Origin: Mikania micrantha
Taxonomy: Eukaryota; Streptophyta; Magnoliopsida; Asterales; Asteraceae
Reading direction: 5' to 3'
NCBI GenBank assembly: GCA_009363875.1
Contig: CM018688.1
Span: 63,093,001-63,157,000 of the forward strand
DNA length: 64,000 bases
The first letter of the stretch is position 1, and every line of letters begins with the position of its first letter. The translations under genes and the position numbers were made by a program. This document shows positions 35,461 through 47,800 of the stretch, piece after piece. The notes under the pieces were generated by a model. The model had not been told where the DNA came from. It was given only the letters and a program-made list of their open reading frames with translations, and ran no database searches.

Positions 35461-36373
35461 TCAAACATCCACACACTTAAACTTTGCTTGTCCCTAAGCA
35501 AACCTAAAGCGACACAAAATAACGCCCAATTCAAAAACGTTTCACATTAGACAAAACCGAACATGGGTTTACGAATTAATTACACAATCAATCACAAGAC
35601 TTACAACGGTCAATAGATTTACAATCCAACCAGACACGAATAAAGCAATTTTAAAAACATGGAATTTCTTAATCAAGATTCACCATTTTGTCAAGTATCC
35701 AACGATATACACTCACACCCCTCACAATTGTCACTCATCACTCGGTTAAATATATGCATTTAATTAAGTGAACTCTGAGAACCTAACACTGCAACAATGC
35801 TAACATAAGCTTGTGCTATAATCAAATCTCCATAAATCAAGACTAACACAGGTCAAAAGGACTTTAAAAAGGTAGGCTTAGGCTAAGGGTAGGTAATGTA
35901 GGGTTTTAAAGTGCCTAAAACACAAAAGAAAATCCGATAGTTGACTTATACACAAACAAGACTTTAAACTATACAAAGTACCAACTCTTGGTCTTTTTGC
36001 CCTTTTATTCACATAATACTGCATTTTTTTCTTTTATATTTTTCAATTTTTTTCTTTTTTTTTTCTCTACTAGAAGCAACTAACATGAACGCATAAGTGT
36101 CTAATTAACCGGGTGCCTAAAATAAATTGGATCAATCAAATGAAAAGGTTTAGGCTCAACATGGTGTCTAATTGGTATATTTAAGGGTTTAAAGCAAGTG
36201 AAATACAAAAGGCTAAGAAATGGGTGAACTTAATGCCTTAATCATATCTGTGTAAAATCTTGAACAAAGTCTCAAAATGTATACAAGCACAAGTTCTAAA
36301 GCAATGCAACAGCTAAGTCAAATCACACACAAACAAATTAGTGACTACATAAAGACTATTCAGGCTCAAAATC
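35461..36373 (-). other. 3' internal non-coding end of the Tat/Athila-type element
   Basis: In sense it ends with gcttagggacaagcaaag and aagtgtgtggatg next to the LTR, a layout typical of Tat-group elements just upstream of the 3' LTR. No coding capacity is visible. A T-rich tract occurs at 36025-36068. Element G starts at 36374; its left flank is aaatc. Confidence 0.65.
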
Positions 36374-36876
36374 TGTGGCATCCCGTAATTTCCAGGTCAA
36401 CTTCTATTTTAAATAAATATTTATTCAATTGATAATAGCATACATGGAACTAGAATTAGTATAATTTAGTGTGACACATGGTATGATAGTACAAACACTG
36501 ATGCAAACACGATAATTCAGTGAATTATTGCAACACGCACACACGTGTCTAACGAAATACGAACGTTGGTGAACACTTAACGTGTATCTAAACACTAGTA
36601 ACATCACAAAATGCTCAAACACTGGACTAGATAAGTTCAAATAATGTCAAAAGATGTTCCATAGACGAGGAGGTATCGAAAAACAAGCCAAACCATCGAA
36701 ATTGGTCGAAATGGGCTCAACCAGGATCCTTCGCAGTTTGCAAAGGACCTCGAAGTAGGTCTCGGGTGTACGTGAAGGATGGGCAGGGGAATTTGAATCC
36801 CGAAATTCATTACGGTACGTCAAGGCCATAGGGGACCCCCTTGGCGGTACGCGACGACATCCAAATGCCAAATCTT

Positions 36877-36883
36877 TATAAAA
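36877..36883 (+). promoter_or_regulatory. TATA box of the G LTR
   Basis: aatctttataaaaccaag directly follows the GCGGTACGC-like cluster and precedes a C/T-rich start region. H has a comparable cattataaat at the same place. Confidence 0.55.
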
Positions 36884-38462
36884 CCAAGACAATCATTGCT
36901 ATCCTACACTTTTCACTCATTACCCCCGGCTTAACATGAAACCACTCGACCTTATCCTCTGCAAAACACCCTAATTCACATCTTGGAAGCCATTGAAGGT
37001 CATTTTGAAGCTCTAGGTTTGAAGATTGAGGCTTGTCATCCACCAAGAAACTTGAAGAGAGGATTGTGGAACTTGGAGACCATCACCATCATATTGATTC
37101 TGCCCCACTCAATGTCCAGGAGCTTGAGAGGCTGATAACATCATCATTCTTACATTTTTGAGCCTCTTGAGATAATTTCTATGGCCAAAACACACATCTA
37201 ACACTCATACCCACATATGCAAGCACTCTAGCATCACATGCACGAAATTTTGATGATTTGAATATGGGTTTGATGATCTTGCTACTGATTTTGATGATCT
37301 AGAATGATCTAATGGAATATCTTGATAGTAAATGATGATCCATGGTGTGATGCTTAACTTGTTCATAAATGTTAAAATGATCATTTCTATTGACATGCAT
37401 GCATGATTTAATGATATCCAGATGATTTTGAATGTTCCTAAATGATTATTTGAGTTGTGTGAGCTGTAACAATGGATTAGATAGTGATATATGGCCATTT
37501 TGGGCCTAGTTACTAAATATAGTAACTTTATTTGTGAAAATCTCATTAGAAGAGGTAATATGAATATGCATGAATTTTGAAATGGTGATAAATGATTAAA
37601 ATGATGGATTTTGACATAATGGTGTACTAGATTTGAAGAAATAAGTGTTTTTGCTAAATGTTTCCATAACTAGAAACTTTTGTGGTGAATAATGTGCAAA
37701 TAGAATGATCTTAGGATATAATGTGGTTGATTAATGTCGTGGATGATATTATGAGCAAGTTGTAGGTGATTTGATTTCATTAAAACATGATTTTTACAAA
37801 CTTTTTAATTTTAGAAACTTTATTTGGTGAAATCATGAAATAGAAATGCAAGACTTGAATTATGCATGATAACTAGCTTAGAGTGATATGATATAATGAT
37901 TTTATGTAAAGTTGTGAGACTATGATGTTAAACATGTCAAATATAGAAAACATTCCATTTAGGGAAACAATAATTTCTAAAAATGGGCTTATGAGTTTAT
38001 TTGATCACATGTGACAAAGTGCTATGTGTTAACTTGATCACGTAGGATTAATGAGCATGTTAGAATCATTAAAATAAAGGGTGCTATGAACTTTCTAAAA
38101 ATGGAAACTTACTATAAATAGTAAGTTTTCCATAAACGTGATTATTGTGTTTTACTCACTATATACACGATCACGAAAGTTACACGAATCATAACTGACA
38201 CACGCTTCACCAACGGGTCGTTGACTTGACACGGTCAAACACAGTCTAACACGGTCAAACACGGTCAAACACAGTCTAACACGGACAAACACGGTCGATG
38301 TGGACCGACATGGACAAACATAACAACCGAGTGTTGTTGAGCACGAGCACGAACACGAAACACAGTCAGATACACGAACTCATGTAAGCAATACGATATA
38401 GGTAGCCAGTGACCGATTCGCCATAGAGATCTGGAGCTTACGCTTACTAACGATTAACTAAG

Positions 38463-38949
38463 GTGAGTTTACGGCCCTCTTTAACTCTTTTGAAAATTTT
38501 CAAAATAGGGGGAGAATACTTGTTAAATCGAGTCAAACATTTATTACTTGTACAAACGTTTGTGTATGCTGGTTTATTAGACAAACAATAAGTGTTGTAT
38601 CGTAACGAAGCCCTCGCACAGTCTTAACGTTAATGTATAACCAACGAGGTGAGTTTAGATAGATCTATTGGGTGTGACGAACCCCATGCGGCGCCAACAC
38701 TGACCGGAGGTCGGGACGCGTGTAATCTCGACCGATCGCGCCATTGTTAATACGAGACATGGCGGAGGCAAGAACTAACAAGTCTAGTTCGGTAAAGACT
38801 CAACTGACACTTGGAACCTAGGGCTCAGGACTAACATTTGATAAACAACATGACACATGACAAACATTTTACTTTTTATGTATCTATATCAAAACCTGTG
38901 AACTCACCAACCTATGTGTTGACACTTTTTCTTAAACATGTATTCTCAG
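38463..38949 (+). other. Predicted leader intron in the G LTR
   Basis: Donor ctaag/gtgagttt at 38463; acceptor tgtattctcag ending at 38949 with tttttctt upstream and gtgttgaca as branch-point candidate. Length 487 bp, the shortest of the set; it lacks the minisatellite present in F. Confidence 0.5.
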
Positions 38950-39301
38950 GTAACTACCTACATTTGGATCAGGATGCACATAAGGATTGAGCATAGGACT
39001 GACTGCATCCATATCATGTCTTTGAGAAAAAAATATTTTATTCCTTATGATTATGTAACAAAAAATTTAGTGTCTGACAATTTCTTTTTCCGCTGCATTT
39101 GAACAAACTATTAATTTTCCGCTTTTTATGTATTTTAGTATTCCACTGCAATCTTATTTATCCAATTGGGTTAACACTATGTTTTCAAAATTATTTTTCA
39201 AAAGCATATAGAGTCGTTCTATATGACCATGAGTTGTGATTCTGGTCACGTCACACCCATGTGGACTGACACCACACGTGGGAATTTGGGGTGCGACAGA
39301 C

Positions 39302-39313
39302 TGATATCATAGC
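39302..39313 (+). other. Degenerate primer binding site of G
   Basis: tgatatcatagc lies 3 bases past the LTR end and differs at two positions from the initiator-Met-tRNA site seen in Tek-A. Confidence 0.65.
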
Positions 39314-39452
39314 CTTCGTTATAGGGAACTAGGTTTGCATGTAGTAAACTTAGACTATAGCCCTTGCTCAACACTAGACACTACACTAGACATTGCACAA
39401 TAATATGCTTATTATTATTGTATTTTGTTACTTATTAAGTCAAGATTACAGG

Positions 39453-39483
39453 ATGGACAACAAAAACGGTGATGGAAGGAACC
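39453..39483 (+). pseudogene. gag: G gag, first codons, interrupted by Tek-D
   Basis: An ATG at 39453, about 150 bp after the primer site, opens a hydrophilic N-terminus (MDNKNGDGRN). After 10 codons it is interrupted by Tek-D at 39484. The last five bases, gaacc, are nearly repeated (gaaca) at 61751-61755, the far side of Tek-D. Confidence 0.55.
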
Positions 39484-40597
39484 TGTGACAACCAGTACCA
39501 GACCGTCCGGCAAGTCTGTACGGTGTGTGTACTTTCACCATCTACTGTGTGTAAATACAGTGCGTAAGCAGTTGTGTGACAACAGAACTCAGAAAACAAA
39601 CCACAGTTGTATGTGTTCAGGTGAAAACTTAAATACAGTAAATACAACAGCTCAAGAGAAACGACAGTGTACAAGTAAACAACAAAAACACATCGGTTGC
39701 GATCTGATATCCATAGATGACAGGAATCAGATGACCGACGAATCAGTACGAAAACAAAGTGAAACCAGGATGTCTAGTTGAGTCCGACAGTGAGGAAATA
39801 CAATTTAAAACAATAACTCAGTGTCGTATACGAATAATAAACTGACAGCGTGTTCACGTGGGTGACGATTCACACAAACATATCTGTGAGTTTAACGTTC
39901 TGAACGACAACTGATAAGTAGAAAACCAAATCAGAAAGTGAAACATACGATCGTGTTCGTACAGCTAGCGCTCTGTACGAAAACGCGCGTAAGTGACGTT
40001 TTCTGACGAAACGAAAGACGATACGAACGAAAATAATTTAATAAAATAAAATAAATAACATTTTTACAATTTTGAAACTCATCAATTAATTAAAAATAAT
40101 CTTCTTTTATTTATTACAATTTAATACGCATAAAGTTCCGGATACGCGACGAAATCACGAACCGAGCAACCGAAACGAACCCGAACACATACGGGGTATA
40201 AAAACCCATATACAAGCAATTACTCCTCATAATTTCAACCACCTACTCACTCTCTCTCTACAAATTCGGTTTCTCTCTCTCTCTAGAATACCATCACACA
40301 TTCAAGCTTAAAATCATCATATCTTGCTCGCTTGTGGACGGATTTGAGTGTTCTTGGTGTCCACGCGTAACTCTCGAAGCCCTCTACGTGAAAGTACAAC
40401 AGATCGGAAGAGTTGTCCATTAAATTTCGAGGTATGGAAGCTTGAATGTGTCGAAAAATAGGGTTTTCATGTCCTGTTGCTCAACCCACACACCTAGCCG
40501 GTTATATCCACCTCCTTAGGACCCGACACCTGCGAACACACATTTGTACGGGTTACATCGTGGGTCTAGCTTCCAACAGCCGTGAGTGGGTGAGGAT
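39484..40597 (+). repeat. 5' LTR of Tek-D, left piece
   Basis: Starts tgtgacaaccagtacc and matches 57284-58397 base for base apart from about 21 substitutions. U3 palindromes lie at about 39850-39880 (gtgacgat core) and 39955-39981 (arms ttcgtacag/ctgtacgaa). The TATA box is at 40197-40203, followed by CT-rich sequence (40250-40285). The LTR stops at 40597, where Tek-C internal sequence begins; 2185 bp corresponding to 58398-60582 are missing. Confidence 0.92.
40197..40203 (+). promoter_or_regulatory. TATA box of the Tek-D 5' LTR
   Basis: acggggtataaaaaccc, then a ctctctctctct-rich region 50-90 bp downstream. The 3' LTR has the same box at 57997-58003. Confidence 0.65.
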
Positions 40598-40811
40598 AGT
40601 AGCTGTATCAAAGGAGGCTGTCTTCTCGGCGGCATTCTGATCATAACCAATAAAGTTATCCGTTAGTGCAATGATCGAATACAGAAGACAATATGCAAAT
40701 AAGTCTTAAGTCCTATTCTCTCTACATGCAGGGTCCCTAGGTTATAGTCTAGGCCAAACCATTTAAATAAGTGACCTATATTTCTCTATAACCATGGCTC
40801 TGATACCAATC
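40598..40811 (-). other. Duplicate internal stub of Tek-C: leader, primer site, gag start
   Basis: From 40604 to 40811 it is colinear with 49502-49709 with about one difference. It contains the primer site (40797-40808) and the first gag codons, then breaks off. Six bases (40598-40603, agtagc) cannot be assigned to either side and may be filler or microhomology at the deletion junction. Confidence 0.88.
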
Positions 40812-41165
40812 TTTCACACCCCGAGCCGGCGGGGTAGGATCGGGTTTCCCCGACGGGCGGAAGGTTCCCGGGGCGCGATATCGAGAGTGATAATCGAAGT
40901 GATCAGATTGTTTACATTGCACATGATATAAATGAGAAATGCTAAATAAAATAGAATTACAAAGTTAAATTACATCAGTATCGTTGATAATTTAACAATG
41001 TAAATCTACTGTAAACATCATAAAATGACTATCTTGTATTTACACAAGATATACAAAATAAATTGTATAATGATGTCTTCAAAAGTATGCAGGTCCAAAA
41101 TACTAAGTCTTCTATCTGAAGTCCTAGTCCAAAAGAAATGACTTCTTAATTGACCTGTTCGTCAC

Positions 41166-42407
41166 CTGAGAAGTCATGCAAAAAAAATAAAAGTCAACAC
41201 ATGGTTGGTGAGTTCATGTAGTTTGGCATTTGAAAATGTTTTGAAACTGATCTGAACATGATCTGAAAATGATTCGAAAACCTCCTTTGGTAAAGACCCT
41301 AACCTCATTAACTCCACATGTATCATCCAGATCGGTATGCTTATGTATAGGGCATACCCCTGAGTCGAGGCTACAACCCCGCCCAGACGCCATCCCACCA
41401 CATACTAATCTGCATAGGACATTGTTGTTAATGATAATTAGGCATTTTTACCCTACCATTTACCCATGACTCTTCTGTTTGTCATCCCTGTAATTACAAT
41501 CATTTGAAATCCATGTTGATTTCATAAGTTCATCACACAATATGATCAACCATAGTAATTATATAAACAGTTATAAATGCTTAATTAAATAAATAAATAA
41601 ACATTTAATAAAATCTAAGTCCTAATGATTGGGGCCTGTGGTCATACTCGAGTAGACTAGTCTGTCAATCTAGGTACTTAGTAGTTAGGAAAACCGTAAA
41701 TATCCTCAAACATACGACCTACATGTCAAACGGTCTAGCTAGGACTTCTTGAAATGCAGGATTTTATGTTTCGTCTGTTTTTGGCGTATGTTATCTCTGA
41801 TATTTCCCAGGCTTTCCCTTGAAAATGATTTATTGATTCGTCTGATTCTGTTACAAGATGTACTTGATTCGTTGATCATAGATTACTAGATTCATTGATC
41901 AATGGTACACTTGATTCGTTGTTCAACAAACACTTGATCTGTAGAACATTGAATATTGTCTTTGCAAAGATTGTTTCGTTTGATTCGTTTGAAATCCCAC
42001 ACTTGTTTTGTCAAAATGTTTCGTATGATTCGTTGAACTCACCCACTTGATTTGTCAAAAATGTTCTATTTGATTTGTTGAAAACACCCACTTGATCCGT
42101 CAAAATGTTTCGTTTGATCCCTTAAACTCACCCACTTGTTTTGTCTAAATGTCTAGTTTGATTTGTTGGACATGTTTTGATTTGTTGAAATGTTTAGTTT
42201 AACTTGATTATTCACTTAATTTATAAGTAAATAAGTTTAGTAAACCTGCATAAAATCTTCCTAGACATGGTCTAGGATAACATCTATATTTGTAAAACAT
42301 ATAAATTTAAAAGCATTTAAGTAAACAATTTAAATAAAACAGTTTATGCATTCTTCTCAGCCCCGCGTTTTAAAACAAAAATGTTAGAAAAGGGGCAATG
42401 AACTCAC
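41166..42407 (-). other. Predicted leader intron in Tek-C LTR 1
   Basis: Sense donor cag/gtgagttc (first base 42407) and acceptor attttttttgcatgacttctcag (last 20 of these end at 41166), preceded by gtgttgac. Length 1242 bp, same as in LTR 2. The long T-run before CAG is a strong plant 3' splice site. Confidence 0.6.
41860..42190. repeat. 44-45-bp tandem repeat in Tek-C LTR 1
   Basis: About five units of the type tgtttcgtatgattcgttga plus actcacccacttgatttgtc. The same array occurs at about 50760-51090 in LTR 2. It lies inside the predicted intron. Confidence 0.8.
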
Positions 42408-43289
42408 CTGTGCTGCTATGTAAATGTTATAACACAAATGCGCGCTCTTGTTTGTAGCTTAGATTTCTTCAGTTCCTGAGTTATTTTATAAAAATTCGAA
42501 TATAATAAGTACGCATAGTAGTCGTCGTGCCCAAGACTTGATCTTTTTGTGTATGCAACTAATGTCTTAGTACTAAGTGTAACTAAGGTCTAATTTATCC
42601 TAGTTACCCTTTTTGATCCCCAATCCCATAGTTTAGTTACCTAGTTGTAATAACTTACCTTTACATTTTTAGAAATTTCGGCAGAGTTTCCTTTGTTTTT
42701 AGAGCAAATCCAGACAATTATATTGTCTATTTATAACAAAGTCCTAATTCAACCAATTCCATAAATATTTAAACCAAAACATTACAATTAATCCTTTATA
42801 ACAAAATTTAACTAAAGGAAAACTATGCCATTTATAATTCACATTTCAAATTAGACAATACTTTAGAAATTATTAAACCAACTTTTAAATAAATTCATAA
42901 TGCTTTTATTTTATCAAAATATCATTACTTGAGTTTACGTATTCATTTAATACATGATGGGCTTAGTTAAGCCCCATTGGGCCCGCTTAGGCCCAATTGA
43001 ACTTCTTTGATTTCTACTTGATTTCTCAACATGTTTTGTTGATTCCCATGAACTTGTAACTAATTCACCTTAATTGTTAGACTATCTTGTATGGCCAACA
43101 TTTAGTGTTAGGTATGCATGCATTTATGTGAATTTCCCATGCACTTATATTCCCATGCACACACATGCATGCAACTTATATGATTAACTCCTCATGAATT
43201 TGTTAGTTTAGTGATCCACAATTCACTTCCTAGTTTATAACATGAGTTTCATTGATCCTAGATCCATACTAGCCTCATTAATCGACTCC

Positions 43290-43785
43290 TAGGTTCGACA
43301 TATGGTCCAAGGCAGCGAACCTATGCTATGTTGGCCTAGGGTTCGGCTCCAATGGAGTTAGACGAACCCATAGAGTTCGGTTCACCATGGTTCGTCCAGC
43401 TCATAAGGTTCGTTCACTTTGGGTTCGTGGGTTACATGGCCAGGGTTTGGCTAGATATAAGGTTCGCCCATGGGTAGTTGCAACTACAGGTTCGTTGCAA
43501 CCCTCCTACAGGGTTCGGTGCAGGCTTAAAGGTTCGTGAACTGCATCCTAGGGTTTGTTGAAATGCATTAGGGTTCGGTGACCAGTGGGGCAGGGTTCGT
43601 TGCAGGCCTTTGGACCAGGTGACAGGTTCGTGGCTCAGAACCACACAGGTTCGGTGCAGGGTTCGTGGATGGATGCAGGGTTCGTGCCAGAAAGGAGTGT
43701 TCTGCACAGGGTTCGCCTAACAAACCCTTGGTTTCAGCCGGTTGTTGTTTGGTTCGGCCAATGGGTCTCACGAACCTGAAACTTC
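43290..43785 (-). repeat. CGAACC-motif array in Tek-C LTR 1
   Basis: About 20 GGTTCG words (plus strand) in 490 bp, many as gggttcggtg or gggttcgtgg, with irregular spacers. The array in LTR 2 (52190-52685) is nearly identical and retains two words that are mutated here. Confidence 0.85.
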
Positions 43786-44840
43786 CCATGGCTTCCATCC
43801 ACCTTCTTGAGACCTTAAACCTGTCACAACTCATCCCTAACAATACCTAAACGTGTGTAATCTTTGTATTTTAAGTGTTTAATGATGATTATAATGGCAA
43901 AACCAATGAACTCGTGAAAACCCTCTATAACCCGAAAATAAAATGAATATTTACCTTAAAAGCAGTGGGTAATCTCGTGAAATTCTTGTACTCCCTTAAT
44001 CCTTGTAGTGTGATGATCGTTTTAACACCAATCTTGCTTGAATCCGACTTGAATCGAGCTCCTAATCGTAGAGAGATGTTGAAATTTCTAGAGAGAGAGA
44101 GTGCTAGAGAGAGAGTGACGAGATTGAGAATGAGGAAGGAGGTTGGTGTAGGTTGTTGGGACATAAATGCTAGCATTAAAGGTTTAGCAACATACCCGGT
44201 CGTTCGGTCTCATTCGGTTTCGCGTAAAATGTCGGTTCGCGTAGTTTTCGCAACAAAACGACACGATTATAAAATTAGAAATCATTTAATTATACAAGGT
44301 TGTGATTCCTAATAAATTAACTAATATCTTCTATTTATTAAATTTAAAATATTAATTTACTGTTTAAATCGAAATGTACGGTTGTCGCGCGTATTGGTTC
44401 GTATCGTCACCCGTACAAACACGACGATAACTACTTTTCAATCTTGTTTTCTAATTATAGAATATCCTTCAGAACGTTAAACTTTCAGATATATTCGTAC
44501 AGATCGTCACCTGTACGAATAACCCGTCAATTTAGCATTCACATAACGATATTCGTGTGTTTTGTTCCGTAAGGCCTCACATACGTTTATACATAATAAA
44601 TCCTAAACAAATAATCACATGATGGTTCTGTATTGCCGGATTATTATCTGACTCAAGAACCATTGTTATGAACTGTGTTTCTACTAATTGTTTTTGAATT
44701 TGTTCCATGATAACCCAAAATGACAATGATAAGTGATATGAATCTGAAACGTACTGAAATGTATATGATTCGTACCTGTTTTACTGTTCATTTACTGTAG
44801 AGATCACTGTTCCGGTAACGGTTCTGGCACTGATGTTACA

Positions 44841-44876
44841 GCCTCCCCTTGTTAGAGAAATTTCGTCCCGAAATTT
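44841..44876 (-). promoter_or_regulatory. Polypurine tract and palindrome of Tek-C
   Basis: Sense aacaaggggaggc abuts the LTR start at 44840. The palindrome aaatttcg/tcc/cgaaattt is at 44858-44876, right after the pol stop codon (44875-44877). Confidence 0.85.
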
Positions 44877-47800
44877 AAGAGTTGTTATCAGGTACAGCTT
44901 CCTCTTCAAACAGCTGGGGGTACTTTAACTTCATGTGATCTTCACGTTCCCAAGTGAACTCGGGCCCGCGTCTTGAATTCCATCGAACCTTTACAATAGA
45001 AATACGGCTTCGCCTCAGTTGTTTAACCTTGCGATCCATAATCTCTAAAGGTTCTTCAATGAAATGCAACTGTTCATCGACTTGAATCTCTTCGATTGGA
45101 ATGACGAGAGAGTCGTCAGCAAGGCATTTCTTTAAGTTTGAGACATGAAACACGTCATGTACACCACTGAGTTCATCAGGTAATCTCAGCCTATACGCCA
45201 CAGGACCAATACGCTCGATTATCTCGAATGGTCCCACGTATCTGGGTGCTAATTTGCCTTTCTTTCCAAAGCGTACAACGCCTTTCCATGGGGATACCTT
45301 CAACATGACACGGTCTCCCACTTGGAATTCCAACGGCTTGCGTCGTTTATCGGCGTAACTCTTTTGTCTGCTCCTTGTAGCTTGTAGTCTTCTTTGAATC
45401 TGAGCTATCTTGTCGGTGGTTTCCTGAATAAGTTCTGGCCCAGTTATTCGGTTGTCTCCAATTTCAGTCCAACGGATCGGTGATCGACATTTCCGGCCAT
45501 AAGGAGCCTCGAATGGTGCACATCCGATACTGCTGTGGTAACTGTTATTGTAGGAGAACTCAATCAGTGGCAAATGGGAGTCCCAATACCCACCGAAGTC
45601 CAATACACAGGTTCTTAACATATCCTCTAGGGTCTGTATAGTACGTTCGCTTTGACCATCCGTTTGTGGGTGGTAAGCTGTACTCAGATTTAACTGTGTC
45701 CCTAGAGATTTCTGTAGTGATTGCCAGAACCTGGATGTAAATCTGCTATCTCTATCAGAGTTAATAGACAATGGCACACCGTGACGTACCACTATCTCAT
45801 TGATGTACAATCTCGCCAGTTTATCCATCGTGAAAGTCTCACGCATGGGCAAGAAATGAGCAGATTTGGTTAGACGGTCAATAATCACCCAAATTGTATC
45901 GTGACCACTGGAAGTGCGGGGTAGCTTGGTAATGAAATCCATAGCTATTTGTTCCCATTTCCAGAGCGGAATCTCAGGCTGTTCCAGTAGACCAGACGGT
46001 CTCTGATGTTCCGCCTTTACCTTCGCACACGTCAGACACTGGCCGACATACTCAGCTATATCTTTCTTCATCCCCGGCCACCAATAAAATCCACGCAAGT
46101 CTTGGTACATTTTATCAGCGCCTGGGTGAACAGAGTATTTAGTCTTGTGTGCTTCATCGAAGATAAGTCTTCTCAATTCATCTACCGCCGGGATCCATAT
46201 ACGTTCTCGGTAGTAGATCATTCCATCAGGCTTCGTGTTAAACTGTTTCTCTGCTCCGCAATCAAGTTCCTTCTTCAAATTACCTCGGTCAAGTGCTTCT
46301 TGTTGTGCTTGGATAATCTTGTCACTTAAACTGGTCTGCACGGTTATCCCCATTGCTCTAACACGTAGGGGTTTGACCCGTTCTTTCCGGCTCAAGGCAT
46401 CAGCTACAACGTTCGCCTTTCCCGGATGATACTTAATTACACAATCATAATCATTCAGAAGTTCAACCCAACGGCGTTGTCGCATGTTAAGCTCCTTCTG
46501 ATCAAAGATGTGTTGCAGACTCTTGTGATCAGTGAATATGGTACACTTGGTGCCATATAAATAATGTCTCCAAATCTTCAGTGCGAAGATTACAGCTCCC
46601 AGTTCAAGATCATGAGTAGTGTAGTTCTTCTCATGAACCTTTAACTGTCTTGATGCATAGGCTATAACTTTGTCCTGTTGCATTAACACGCAACCGAGTC
46701 CCTGATGGGAAGCATCACAGTACACAACAAAGTTATCACAGCCCTCTGGGAGAGATAGAATTGGAGCATCACATAGTTTCTGTTTCAATGTCTGAAAAGC
46801 AGCTTCCTGTTTCTGCTCCCAGACAAACGGTTCACTTTTCTGGGTTAACTTGGTGAGTGGTAGAGCTATCTTAGAAAAATTTGAGATGAACCTTCTATAA
46901 TAACCTGCCAATCCCAGAAAAGACCGTATCTCCGTCGGTGTCTTCGGAGTATCCCAGTTCTTTATCGCCTCGATCTTGGCAGGATCAACGTGTATTCCTT
47001 CGTTGTTGACTACATGACCCAGGAATTGAACTTCTCTTAGCCAGAATTCACATTTAGAGAATTTAGCATAGAGTTGTTCTTTCTTCAACAGTTCCAAGAT
47101 CTTTTTAAGATGTTGCTCATGTTCTGTCTTGGTCTTGGAATAAATCAATATGTCATCAATGAAAACAATGACAAACTGATCCAAATACGGCTTGCACACT
47201 CGGTTCATGAGGTCCATGAAAACCGCGGGTGCATTTGTCAATCCGAAAGGCATCACCATGAATTCGTAATGCCCGTATCTTGTTCGGAAGGCCGTTTTCG
47301 GTATATCCTCATCTTGAACTCTCAGCTGATGATATCCAGACCGCAAGTCAATCTTTGAGAAGTATTAAGCTCCTTGCAGTTGGTCAAATAAATCATCAAT
47401 CCTCGGCAATGGATACCGATTCTTGATGGTTAGTTTGTTCAGCTCTCTGTAATCTATGCACATTCTGAACGACCCGTCTTTCTTTTTCACGAACAAGACC
47501 GGAGCTCCCCAAGGTGAGTAGCTCGGTCTGATGAAACCCTTGTCAAGTAGCTCCTGTAATTGATTAGACAATTCCTGCATCTCTGAAGGTGCTAACCTGT
47601 AAGGAGATTTAGCAACAGGAGTTGCTCCAGGAATTAAGTCAATACGAAACTCTACTGGTCGCACAGGTGGCAAACCTGGTAGATCTTCAGGAAACACTTC
47701 AGGATATTCCCTCACTACCGGTACATCTTGAATCTTTTTCTTCTCCTTTCCCTTTTCCACCACCTGAGCCAAGAATGCCACGCACTGCTTCTGTAGACAC

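Larger units (their letters stand above)
36374..39298 (+). repeat. 5' LTR of element G (2925 bp)
   Basis: Starts tgtggcatcccg and ends tggggtgcgaca, followed by a degenerate primer site. Same family as F and H. Noted within: GCGGTACGC-like words (about 36728-36855), a TATA box tataaaa at 36877-36883, a 10-11-bp ACACGGTCAA array at about 38222-38300 and a predicted leader intron (38463-38949). Confidence 0.88.
40812..44840 (-). repeat. Tek-C LTR 1 (4029 bp)
   Basis: Nearly identical to 49710-53740; I counted about 34 substitutions and one 2-bp indel. In sense it starts TGTAAC and ends gtgtgaaa rather than the usual TGACA, as does LTR 2. Within: predicted intron (41166-42407), about 44-bp tandem repeat (41860-42190), a CGAACC zone (43290-43785) and a few GGCCCA words (42957-43010). 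Small frames over the CGAACC zone are not genes. Confidence 0.95.

Noticed and set aside
43432..43843. Overlapping Pro/Thr/Asn-rich frames on both strands, repeated at 52330-52741 and similar at 12832-13282
   Set aside because: They arise from the CGAACC/GGTTCG words in different frames (Arg-Thr, Glu-Pro, Asn-Pro). Several frames are open at once, which is composition, not coding.
40598..44840. Reading LTR 1 plus stub as a separate second Tek-C insertion
   Set aside because: The stub shares the single LTR with the main internal region and is colinear with the Tek-C leader, so a tandem recombinant explains it with fewer events.
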